Positions 24,701-36,228 of a DNA stretch of 64,000 bases are shown in pieces. Source of the stretch: Odontesthes bonariensis (taxonomy: Eukaryota; Chordata; Actinopteri; Atheriniformes; Atherinopsidae); NCBI RefSeq assembly GCF_027942865.1, contig NC_134528.1:7807586-7871585 (forward strand), read 5' to 3'. A program made the translations under genes and the position numbers. Below the pieces are notes generated by a model. It saw nothing but the letters and a program-made list of their open reading frames with translations, did not search any database and was not told the origin of the DNA. How positions within the stretch are numbered: the first letter of the stretch is position 1; each line of letters begins with the position of its first letter.

Positions 24701-27585
24701 GGTCAGTCAAGCGTCGCAACGGATGCTCAACGACGGCATGTCTCCCTTTCCCAACTCCCACTGGCAAAATCTGTATTATCCACCAGCAGCCGATCCAAGG
24801 GAGGTGGCGCCCCGACTAGACCGGCAGAGGGTGAGAAACAAAAACAACAGATCGCATTAAAGGCCTGCTTGCATCCACTGCAATTCTCCTCCAGTGCAAC
24901 AGAGAAAGTGAGCACGATGCATCTGTCATTAGCTCCCTTGCAGTCACACCAATGCAAACCCAACCTTCCTCGATAATTGCATTAGTAATTGGGAGGAAAA
25001 AAATGCACAGAAAGAGAGAACAGTGATATGCGTCGGATTTACCGCAACTGACGACAGATTGCTTACGTTTAATCCCTTTTTATAGACAGCATCATTTTGA
25101 TCTGTTCATTCTGTGAGCCGCAGATTTCTGGTCCTCTAGTAGCGGCAGACTGCTGCTGCATGGAGCACAAAGCGCCTGGGTCATAGTGTCCGCCTCCACG
25201 CGCTGTAAGGACATTTACTGTCAGCTGGAAGAGATTCCCAGAAAAATGCACAAATCATCACTGATCATGATTGTCGGGGTTACATCCGACAGAAATGATT
25301 AAAATTCAAACAGTTTTGTCAAACAACCGAAAGAAATATGTGCAAGTTCCTCATGTCAATCACAGTCACACAGTCCAGCAGAGAGGTTTTACTGCTTTGC
25401 CTTCCCACACCACACCTATATCACACCAAATAATAAACAATAAGAAAAATAAGTTACAGAAAAATGATGACTATTCAATTTCCAGTCCACATTTAAAAGC
25501 TGGTACCCCTGGGCAGTCAAACTGGAGTGAACTGTGAGATAAAGAGAGCAGCGTTAGGACCCAACGAAACTTCACTCACGTCAAACCTACTTGGCCAATA
25601 ACACGTCCGGTATATGCAGGCCACATTGTTGCTTCCTGCATTCTGCATCTGCGCTGACAGACTCTGTAAAAACTGTTTCTGACAGTAGACAAAGAATTCT
25701 TCTTATTTTTAGGTTCTGATCCTACCCACACTGTCTCGGTTTTCTTCAGTTTTTAGGGGGGGGGCGGGTTAATTGCAAGGCCAGCATATTCGTACAGCTG
25801 TTTCCTATAGAAAGGAGCAACAAAATTATTTGCGCTTTTGTGTAAATACCACTTCTTTATCCATTTACTTTTTTTTTAATTTGTAGTATTTTAAAGTAGT
25901 GGGAAACAGATTCGGAAGGGCATCCGCAGATAAAGAAAAATACCTGAAAATACTAAGCTGCTGTCAATTTTCAAGAAGGCAGTAGTGCCATCGAGCTTGT
26001 ATTACAATTTAAGTGCCTTGAGATAGCAAATAATGGCCCTAGCCTTGAATCAGTAAATCACTAGCTTAAACAGTTTTTTATCAGCTTTTTCTATTAAATT
26101 ATTGAAGTCTAAAAACATTCCCTCAATACACAAAGTTAAAATGAATATTTATGCTGCTGTGTGCTCTGTGAAGACAGAAGACACCTCACCCAACATTTCC
26201 TCAAGTGCGCTTTTCGCTTGTCACTTACCTTGAATCCGAATGCACTTTGTTCTTGACATTTTATATAAATATAATTAGTTAAAGCAAAAATACATCCACA
26301 ACAGCTTAAAAGTTGAAAATAAGTCTGCACTCAACCAAAAATGACTACACTCTGCATCTGTCATTTGCTTATGATGAAGAATGTGTGCTTGAGACTCGTC
26401 TCTGGTGCGTCAGTGGAGTCTTTCATCTTTCCAGATTTACAGGCTGGATCCACACTGTGTACATGTACATCTTTAGCATTTTATCATCTTGATTCTTGAG
26501 ATTCTGTTGATCTACTCTGCACATGCAACAGCTACTGCATATGTGAGTCAGTCCTCTGTTGCTCTTCTGTGGCCTTTTATTTTAAATGCAAGAATTGTAA
26601 GTTCTTTGAGCGTTTTTCTCTCATCAGAATTGAAGGTCTAAGAACAGCAAGTGTACACATGACATGGCCCCTTAAGGCAATTTTTTGCCGCAACGTTAAA
26701 CCTTATAATTTGACTTTATAAGAATAGAATATTGTTTTAATTTCTCTACATTATTTTAGAAATATTTGTATAGTTTATTTTGATATATTATATATGTATG
26801 AGAAAAGACATGTTGATAAGAAGGTACAAGTGTTAATAACTGTCAGTTTTGGCAATCACACACTTTTTCCTCCTCTTGGAAGCCAAAGTAGAAGTGCATT
26901 TTCTGTTCTCTTTTTAAGCAATTTAGCATGGAAAATTCCCAGCTGAATTGTAAGAAACTCGGTGGTGAGATTAAACATGAGCAAAGGAAGAACCCATTAA
27001 ATTTTGATCCAGATCACTTCCATTAAAATTGCAAAATTGGGTGATGATCATGGCACAGAATGCACATATTGCTGAGTTTATGTAAGTGTAAGTTACATAA
27101 ACTCAGAAGTGCAGAAGTATTTTCATTAACATATACCTCAAGAGGCAGAATGGCCACTTACACAGCAATATGGTGAGTTTAAAAATATATATTTATATGT
27201 ATATATATTTAATGATCATTCTTTTCTTGGACCCAATGGGATATTAGTAGTTTTCCGACTGAGGTCCAAGGTAAAACCAACCCAACTGAAGTTGTAAAAG
27301 AAAAATGCAGCAGAAAAGGAAATGCACAAGTAAAGAGCTCAAATGTGTTATTTAAAACTTGAATAGGTGTGCTAATTCGCTTAAGGCACATGAAAAAAAT
27401 TCATACTCTTAAGTATATGATTTCATATAAAAAGAGGGAATAATAAGGCTCTCAGTTTACGGCCAGACAGACTGACACCCCTCCGGATGTTATTAGGTGA
27501 GTGAGGCAAAAATAGCTCTGACATGTGTTCTGCTGGGACCAAGCCCCCTCTCCACTTGGCTCTGTCAATCAAAGGCCAAAACAAG
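24701..27585. other. divergent intergenic region between ppp1r9b and sgca
   Basis: This 2.9 kb should contain the 5'UTR and promoter of ppp1r9b (right of 24700, - strand) and of sgca (left of 27586, + strand). A G run lies at about 25755-25765, and a 14-bp-arm hairpin at 27072-27106. No TATA box was clearly assignable for either gene, and no additional gene was recognised. Confidence 0.5.
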
Positions 27586-30500
27586 ATGGCAGGCTGCGGG
27601 AGTTGGCTCTTCTTTTTAACAGGCAAGTTTATCCCTGAAATGATTAAGCTTCAGTTGATTTGAAAACCCCAGTCGGCCTTTCTGTTTTAGTTTCAGGCCT
27701 GAGTTATTTAGACCAAATACATGTCCATGATATCGTCTTAGATAGACAAGATTACAACATGAAGGGCTGTGTGTTGTCAAACTCTGATGTCAGTTTTTCA
27801 AGGACTTGTGAAACAGTTTTGCGTTTCAGGTAAATTCCTTGCTTTTTGTTTTACACTTCCACACAGTCTTTGCTGTCAGCCTGTTTGGGGCCAATGCAGA
27901 GATAATCATTCCTGTGGGGAAGGTATTTACTCATGAGCTAATGAGAGAGACTTTCCGGAATGACTTTGAATCTTCGACAAGACTTTACAGTAAGGTTTAA
28001 GTAATATTTCTCCCCCAAAAAATGATAGGGTAAAGATAAAAAAAATCAGAAATCCACATTTTCTTATTGAGTTCTCCCCCCTACTTGTGTTTTGTATGGT
28101 ATACAGCGGGGCGCTGGTACGATGTCCCCATCATTTTTAAGTGCAACATGCAGAATTTCCCAGACCTCCCAGAGTGGCTGCGCTTCACCCAACGGCACCC
28201 TTTCGATAACGGCTTCCTTTATGGCACACCAACTTCACCAGGAAAAAGTATAATTGAGGTTTGAGGTTTTTACTTCTACCAACAATGACACGAGCTGAAA
28301 ACGCTTCCTACTCTCTGTATGCTGCACACTGAGTCACTGGGTTTATTTTGTGGGTCAAACATAGATGACATTCCAGCACAGCTGCAGTGGAGACAAATCT
28401 GAAAAATTTGCCAGCGTCAGAAACATTGTGGGAGGTAAATGTGGGAACCTGATCTCAGATCACTGGAGCTATTTTGATCCAGCATTAAAGATTCAGCGAG
28501 TAAAATACCTATGAAGATGATAAGTTTAATTTCTGGAGCATCACTGAAGATTCAATCAAACTGAATGTTATGATGTGTGGTGAAAATTTTTACATTTTGA
28601 GTGAAACCAATGATTAAAGCCAAATCTTCTCTCTAAAACAATCTCCATTTTAACAAACTATGCCCAATTTTCTTGTACATAAAAATGATCAACTAGGTAC
28701 AATTGGTACATTATTGCCAATTTCAGGACAAACATACCTTACTTTGGTTATTTCTTGAATATAAAGCTGACACCCAAAGCCCATAAACATTTTCTAATCT
28801 TTGGAATTATTGCTCAAAATATAGTATATAAATAGTATTACACAGAAATGCTGCAAAGAATGGAATAAATAAATTATTTTTCAACTGTTTTCAACTGTTT
28901 TCTTTAAAAGCCAATGTTGAAACATAACAGACTCCAGAGAGTTAAGGCATCCTTGGAGATGTAGGAAATAACCAATTAAAGCAAAGGTAGACGAGGAGTT
29001 ACTCCTCACCAAAGGCCTAATAAATTGTTGAATGCACTGAGCATCAGAAACTATAATGTAATATTATAAAGTGGTTATAAATGCAAATTTGATGGTGATA
29101 AACTGGCTGTCTTTCTCTTTCAGATCAATGTAATCAACAAACAAAGCTACGACACTTTCAGACATACTCTCGTAATCAGAGTGATTCCAGGTAAGTCGTT
29201 TTTTTAACTGTACAGTAATGGTAATAACAAATGAGGCTGATAGTTGGAAGAAGAAGTGAAGAAATGGTGTGTCAGATATCACTGATGTCACTCGCAGAGA
29301 AGATGCTGCCCTATCAAGCTGAGTTCTTCATCAAGCTGAGGGAGATTGAAAAGGTGCTGCCCTCTTCTGTTCAGAATGAGATTAAACAGGATTTGCAGAA
29401 GTTGTGGAACACAGAGGCCTTGGAAATTGTCAACATTACGAATGCCCTCGACCGTGGAGGCAGAGTTCCCCTCCCTATTGCAGGACACTTTGAAGGGTAA
29501 ACAGAGCCATTTGTTCTAAACTTTGCAGTGCAGTAAGTGTCTATTAGTGTTTATTAAAATCTGATTTGTGTCAGCGTGTATGTGAAGGTGGGGTCGGAGA
29601 GGTATTTCTCAAAGTGTCTCCAAAGGGTGCTGACATCGGAGCACCAAAGGCAGTGCACAGCAGGGGCCAGAGTTAAGGTACCTGGAGGATGCAACTTCTG
29701 CAGCATTCCCAGTAATTGCATCACCTGGTGCAAGACGGCGCTGGTGAGACCTGAGAAAAACAAAAATCTCGATCCTTCATCAACTAATTCTTTCAGCAGA
29801 TATCCTTGTTTCTCCGCTCTGTCTTCTTATAAACTAAGTTTATTATTTTTATTGCTTTGTTTTATTGGTTTATAGGTTAAAGCAAGCTATGTGAAGACGC
29901 TGATGTTTTACTTTCTTTTGGTGTTGTATTGGCCTATACTTGTTTTTGTCTGTAATTTATTTGATAAAAGACTTAAAATAATAATGAACAGAAGATCAAA
30001 GTATTTTCTAAGTAAGCATTAGCTGTAAGTGTATTTGAGATGGCAAACTGTGTATTTAAATTGACTTTAAGAACAATCCTGCCATCTGTTCATATCTGTG
30101 CCTCACAGTCGATGTCTCTGCTGTCTCTCCCTGCAGTTTGACTTGACCAAGGCGGAGCCGGAGCCACCTGCTCCCACAATGGGCTCAGGGATTTTGGAGT
30201 CTGGAGGTGAGTTCAACCCTCCAGAATCTCCCCCGAGCAGAGACTATTTCCCAGACTACATTGTGACAGTGATTGTGCCCCTGGTCCTCGCCATCATCCT
30301 GTGTCTGCTGCTGGCCTACATCATGTTTGGCAGGCGAGAGGGAGTGTATGTATCTATTTTGAGTCTCCTAAATGAAAAAATTATCCACAACAGAGCTGTC
30401 ATATACAGGCCAGTTGTCTTACTTACCCAGAGGAGGAAAGTTGGTTTGTAGGCTTTTGATTCTTATAAGTAATTTCTGACATTAAACTGTTTTATTTTAT

Positions 30501-32456
30501 TTCTTTTAGTGCGAAAAGGAATGCGAGAACAAACCAGTAAGTTAACTGTGGTGTTCACTATTTTCTAACTGATGCTGTTACCAGATTTAACATAATCAGT
30601 GATGGAGTGTATCTAAGTACAACCCCCATTCGTTTATTTATGGGAATTACACAAGTAAAAATGAATTATTTTCAGTGTTTTCAGTGTATTTAGAAACAAA
30701 TCTATGATCTGATGCAAGCAACCACCACTTTCTACCAAACTCTATCAGAGTACCATTGAAGTTTAGTCTTACTACAGAGGTATTAATAGATAGTTTATAT
30801 TTACTTAAAGTAAGAAATTAACGGTATCCTTTGTGTTTATCATATTATCAAATGGTCGGATATATCAATGCTACTGCTAGTTTTAATAAAGATTGTGCAT
30901 TATGTTTGTGAGTTTTGACTCATGCAAAAGTTGATCACAACAATATTAAGAGTCTGTCAGTAGAGTAGTGAGGAAGAGGGACTAAAACTCTTTTTGTACA
31001 ATCCAGGAAATGCATACAAAATCATTTTGTTTCAGGGATAACAAGTTCAGAAATTTAACATTAGCATAATCTCTATAAATGCACTGCATTGTGTTTTACT
31101 GATAACGTCTCTTTTGTCTGAAAATAAGCTAGTAATATAATTTATCAAAATCATTTGTGGTGTAAAAAGTGTGAAACTATTTAAATTTTTCAGAAATATG
31201 AAGCATTAAAAGTATGGTGTGGCATGTACAGTATAGTGCTTAATTAAAGGAGGTCTGTCATTCACTCAACTGTTTGATTTTCTGTCATGACTTTATAAAC
31301 TTGTGGAGAGGCTTTAGACAAACAATAAGCGCGATGCTCTGTGTACTGCAGAATTCAAATGTACCACCACCACACCGTTCACGGGAACACCGATGAGCTG
31401 AGGATCATGGCTGGAAACCGAGGTGTCTCTCCACCTCTGTCAACACTGCCCATGTTCAACAGCCGAACGGGGGAGAGGGCTTCACCGCTGCCGTCTGACA
31501 GCATCCCTCTCATTATGGCCCAGCAGTAAGCACCTTAACCTCTCATTCTTAACTTTTGTACAGTTGCCAGTCTGTCAGGTTCACAATCTGGAACTAAATT
31601 AAGACTTCCAGAACGTACAGTAACAGCCCTGCAGTAAGTCCTTTGTGATTTCTTTTTGAATATCATATAAGTCATCTTATTTTATTTAATCAGCTTTTTT
31701 TTATTACTCATCCCCCTAAGAAATTCCATAATACTGTTAATTATACTGTCAAAATAATATTGTTGATAGTGTGTTTGCAGTTAATATATATATATGACTT
31801 AATATTCACATCTCTGGATTACTTAGCAACCAGTTAACAACTGTGTTAATCTCAGAAAACGCCTGTAACAATTTTAAAAAACGGAAGTTAATATACACTA
31901 ATACGTGTTTTTTAAAAAAAAAACACAAGTCCATAACCCCAAAATAATTTCTTTGTTATCTTATATGAACCACTAATTTTATCTTTTAACTTATGAAATT
32001 TTTTTATGAAAAAGATAAATATCCACATATTATTTTCAATTTATTTGATAGGGTCAAGGTAGGATCTATTACCCCTGTCTTCTTTCATTGCTAATTTGCA
32101 CATTTTGTTTACGCTTAAGTGGCCATTTCATTTTCACCAGTCAACAAAATAATTAAATCATTTAACTGTTCCTCCTCTAATAATAATATCTCTGACAGTA
32201 GGATTTATTGTGTGTTTATTCAAGTTTTGCTCAAAACTACCAAATAAACTGTCAAATACTGTATCTTTCTTCATGTTTCTGATATTATCTTTTTTCATGT
32301 GACTTCTGGAAAATACATTCATCCTTTTTTTTTTCTTTCTTCTAGTGATCCCTACAGTGACACGCTGCCCAGGTAAACCACTGCATTGCGATCACTCTTG
32401 TCAATATTATAAATGACCCCAATCCTCCTGATATTGTCTATATTTACAGGAAGTGA
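27586..32456 (+). CDS. sgca: alpha-sarcoglycan
   Basis: Eleven coding exons: 27586-27622, 27867-27989, 28107-28258, 29124-29190, 29298-29496, 29575-29743, 30137-30345, 30510-30536, 31352-31525, 32346-32372, 32450-32456. They sum to 1191 nt, 396 aa (human 387). A signal peptide covers about residues 1-23. The extracellular part carries family motifs [18 protein letters not shown], the N-glycosylation site [14 protein letters not shown] and a cysteine cluster encoded around 29600-29740. One membrane segment lies at about 291-313, followed by the basic stop RREG. The cytoplasmic tail has [11 protein letters not shown] and PLSTLPMFN. In the family this is a type I sarcolemmal protein of the sarcoglycan subcomplex of the dystrophin-glycoprotein complex, mutated in a human limb-girdle dystrophy. 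Exon 1 uses a GC donor. The last two exons add [11 protein letters not shown]; reading through exon 9 instead stops at 31527-31529. Position beside col1a1 favours sgca over sgce. Confidence 0.92.
30537..32345 (+). other. sgca introns 8 and 9
   Basis: Intron 8 (30537-31351) and intron 9 (31526-32345) flank exon 9. Both are AT-rich, with a pyrimidine-rich acceptor tract just before 32346. No other feature was recognised. Confidence 0.6.
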
Positions 32457-33919
32457 CTACAACGATGGATGAAATCTCTTTGATGAGTCTGTTCATATTG
32501 CAGCTGTGCATGGTTCTATATTTGCAGTGGGATGTTATATTTTCTGCTTCTTTTATTTCCACTAGAATAAATTGATAGTGTGCTGTTTATCAAATTGTTT
32601 GTTTGCAGTTTGAAATTTGCCCTTTAAACATCCTTTACTATTAAACATAATGCAACACAGTGTTGTGTCCAGTTCGAGGCTTAAAGTTGTAATCATTCAC
32701 CTTTATGAAAACTGAGGCAGGGTTTTGCTTTCTAGACACATTTCTCATTTTCATGCTAGTTGTCAAAATATCCTCCCTTAATGCCCTTACAGTGTACAAC
32801 TGTCCGAACTAGTCAGATCAAATGCATATCTTACACCACAACCCTGTTTTTGCTAAATAAAAAGGAGAAAAATTACTTTGTATGTACGATGAACTGTTAA
32901 GTCAGACTTGGATAAATTGTAAACCTTTTCTTTGAACCTTTTCACAGACATTTCAAAGTGCTAATTGAAGTAAATAAGAAGCATTAACACTTTCACTTCT
33001 ATAGAGTGTCCCATTTGTTTGAGCGTGTTTTATAAGTCATTAAAGACATTAGACATTAAAGCGAAGGTTTGCTTTAGTCAAATCTGCTCAGCCTAGAAAG
33101 TCCAGAATTTTTAACCATATCAACTAAAGTTTGCTGCAGAGTATCAGCAAGTGCACTTCTTCAGCATGAGGAAAACTTTAAAAGTAGCCACTCTCACTGT
33201 ATCTTTGCAAAATGTGGAACCAAAATCCAGAAAGATTGTGTTATTCATTAACTGTATGTAATTAATCATATTTATAATCACATGAATTTGGGATTGTGGT
33301 GCTTCTTAACAAGGAGAACAGTTTACTCCCACAGAAATATTATTTTACCCACTTTGAATTTCCAATACTCTGTATTAATCGCTGCCATAAAGTCGACTCT
33401 GAAATATGAAGGATTCATTCGTTCAGTTGTGCCTTCTTGGAAGCAGCTGTTGTTGCACTCGATATCCACAAGGAGTCGCTTCTGTGCCTTAATCATTTTA
33501 CGGAGTTTTATCTTTAAAGATTGGAGGATGAACTGTCTTCTCATGCAAATCCAGTTGCTTCTTTTTGAATGTGACGGCTATAAGAGATAAACTTCATGTT
33601 TTAGGTCTAATTTCTAAAGGGACTCAACTGGGAGACTGTTGAGTCAATCTTGTGTGGCCAGACAATGAATCTAAAAGTCAGGCTGGAATATTGGCCTTGT
33701 TTTCACTGCTGCTTAACAAATCTGTATTCAGTGCAACTGTTGTGGAACAGTTGTTTTCCAAACATATACATAAGTGTTCAATTATCTTTTCGCCAAAGGC
33801 CTTGCTTTGTAAAAATATGACACACAGCTTGTATTTCCTGAGTTCCTAAATGTCAGTTTCACAACAGTTGCCAAACAGAACAGTGAAAACTCTGGCACTG
33901 AGTAGACCACTTCACATGC
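32457..33919. other. sgca 3'UTR and convergent intergenic region
   Basis: An AATAAA at 32566-32571, 110 bases after the sgca stop, is the likely + strand poly(A) signal. A second lies near 32855. The remainder up to the collagen poly(A) signal is AT-rich and shows no gene; the 102-codon ORF at 33282-33590 has no recognisable domain. Confidence 0.5.
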
Positions 33920-33925
33920 TTTATT
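33920..33925 (-). terminator. candidate polyadenylation signal of the collagen gene
   Basis: TTTATT on the + strand is AATAAA on the - strand, about 1.15 kb beyond the collagen stop codon. It implies a 3'UTR covering roughly 33900-35071. Other AT-rich signals upstream could be used as alternatives. Confidence 0.45.
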
Positions 33926-35071
33926 TCAGCACCCAAAATAATTAAAAACATCTTGATTTATTATACATGTACAAAATAAGTACAGAATCTCTCTTTTAAA
34001 CCATGAAAGTGGGTCTGCTTCAATTTTTTTTTAAGAAACCCTTCGCGAAAAAGACATCAACAAACAACATAAACAACAGGGTGGGAGATGTGTGCTGTTT
34101 TTTTTTGTTTATAATGAAGAGGAGTTTTCCACAGGGGCAAACAAACAGAAGGATGTACACTGTACACATGGGCAGGGCAATGTTATTGAACCAGAAGTCA
34201 CTTGCTTTTATCTACAAATACATGATTGCATGCATTACATCTGCAATGATGACCTTTTTCAGAGGGTCTCTGTTATCAAACCAACACTTGAGAAGAAAAA
34301 ATTGCACTACATCGACAACAAGACAATGACTCAATTTAGTAGCACCAAAGTTCTGCAGGCATTAGTGGCAATGATTACAGTATGATAGTGAGAGTTTCAC
34401 CATCAAATACCAATAACTGGACCTCATTGAAGTGGTAATAGCACCATTAAATGTTTAATTTTCCCCCAAAGACTTGTTGTCAATATTCTATACAATTTTC
34501 ATTTAAGAAAAATCGGGGGGTACTTCTTGTTATGAGGTAGCCAACTACATATTGCAATGATGGTAAGTTTCTCTGTCTTGCTTTTTTTTTGCATTTTGCT
34601 TAATTTTTTACCAAGGTTCAGGTGTTTTTTCTTTCATGATTTGAGATCAAGGAGACACATCACACTTTTTACAATTTATTTAACACCAGAAAAATGGTAC
34701 ATATCATTTGTTGTTTTCAATGTCCTTCTGCAGTGGTAGAAAATGGCAAAAGTCACCTGTGTTTCATTGTGTGTGTCAACCTTTGTTTTTCTCAATTTCC
34801 ATGGGGAAATTTTACACAAGTATATATTATTTTCTTGTTGCCAGTGGAAACAAAAGATTCTTTTTAAAGTGTCCTCGTGGTTGGTTTCAGTTGAAGTAGC
34901 AGTCCCAAAAATTTCTCATGATTGGAAAAACACAAACACCGTCTTCAGCAGAGTGGTTTTAAAGCATGTGGACCAATGGCAGCCGAATGAGTTTTGATTG
35001 CATAGAAAAAAGGATTTAGAGATGACCGCTAGAAAAAAAACAACAACGTCATGTCCATGTTTCTTTCATTT

Positions 35072-36228
35072 TTACAAGAAGCAAACGGGGCCAACTTCGA
35101 CGCCAAATTCCTGATCAGGTGCACCAACATCCATAGGAGCAATGTCAATGATGGGCAGGCGGGATGTTTTTGATGTCTTGTAGTCAATGACTGTCTTGCC
35201 CCATGTGCCAGTGTGTGACTGTGGGGAGAAACACAAAGGAGAATACATTAAAAACTGCCCCAGAGTAAAAAAAAATTTACACGTCCTTAAATGTAAGTCT
35301 GTAAACACAAACTATGACAAACAGAAAGAAAACTCACCGTGCAGCCATCCTCGCTGACGCTGTATGTGAAGCGGCTGTTGCCCTCGGCTCTGACCTCGAC
35401 GTCGTTGGAGCCCTGGAGAAGCAGGGCCTTCTTCAGGTTGCCGGTGGCAGAATCCATGTAAGCAATGCTGTTCTTGCAGTGGTATGTGATGTTCTGAGAG
35501 GCCTGGTTGGACATCAGGCGCATGAAGGCAATCTGGATGCTGACATCCTCAGAATCAGCTTCACTGCTGCCATACTGGAACTGCAAGATGAAGGGAAGCA
35601 AACCATGAATGGTGTCATTGGTTTGATAGTACAGTCTGAATACAGTCTATTGCTTTTTGGAATGCCTTCTCACCTGGAATCCACCAGTCATGGACTCGCT
35701 GAACCAGACGTGCTTCTTCTCTCTGATGTTCTTGCTGCGGTACCAGTTCTTCATGGGGATGCTGGACTCGCTGGGGTAGATGCAAGTCTCTCCAGTCTCC
35801 ATGTTGCAGTGGACCTTGATGGCATCAAGGGAAGAGCCCTGGTTGGGATCAACCCAGTACATGCCTGTAATGTGGGACATAAAAGAAATTAAACTTGAGC
35901 TCATATTTATGTTCACCTTTTTCTGTAGCAGCACCGATCAGCACTCACCGCTCTTCCACTCGGGGTGGCACATCCTCAGATCACGGCACATACGTGCGGG
36001 GCTCTTCTGGGTACCATCAGGGCTGCGGATCTTCTCGACTCTCTGACTGAGGGTCTTGAGGGTGGTGTCGACCTCGTTATCGCGATCGCGCATCATGTTG
36101 GGATCATCAGCACGGTACCCACCACGCATGGGATCGGGGGCCTTCTCCTGAATAGGTTGGCTGATAAACTCAATTCCACTGCCGGGAGGCCCAGGAGGTC
36201 CAGGGGGTCCAGGAGGTCCAGCAGCACC
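35072..36228 (-). CDS. col1a1: col1a1 exons 48-51: helix end, C-telopeptide and C-propeptide
   Basis: Exons 36228-35949, 35864-35674, 35580-35338 and 35218-35072 (280, 191, 243 and 147 nt); the last three sizes equal those I recall for human. Exon 48 ends the helix with repeated GPP and continues into a telopeptide holding QEKAPD (the lysine is a likely cross-link site). YRAD|DPNMM marks the probable BMP1/tolloid cleavage site. The propeptide has [12 protein letters not shown], the [14 protein letters not shown] segment, [13 protein letters not shown], the N-glycosylation site in [30 protein letters not shown] and the terminal VGPVCFL. This domain selects chains and nucleates trimerisation. 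In exon 49 the residue after WKSG reads M (GMYWVD), where I recall E in mammals. Confidence 0.93.

Noticed and set aside
35314-35892. 192-codon + strand ORF across the collagen C-propeptide exons
   Set aside because: It is the antisense shadow of two GC-rich exons and runs straight through their intron; the - strand reading is clearly fibrillar collagen.
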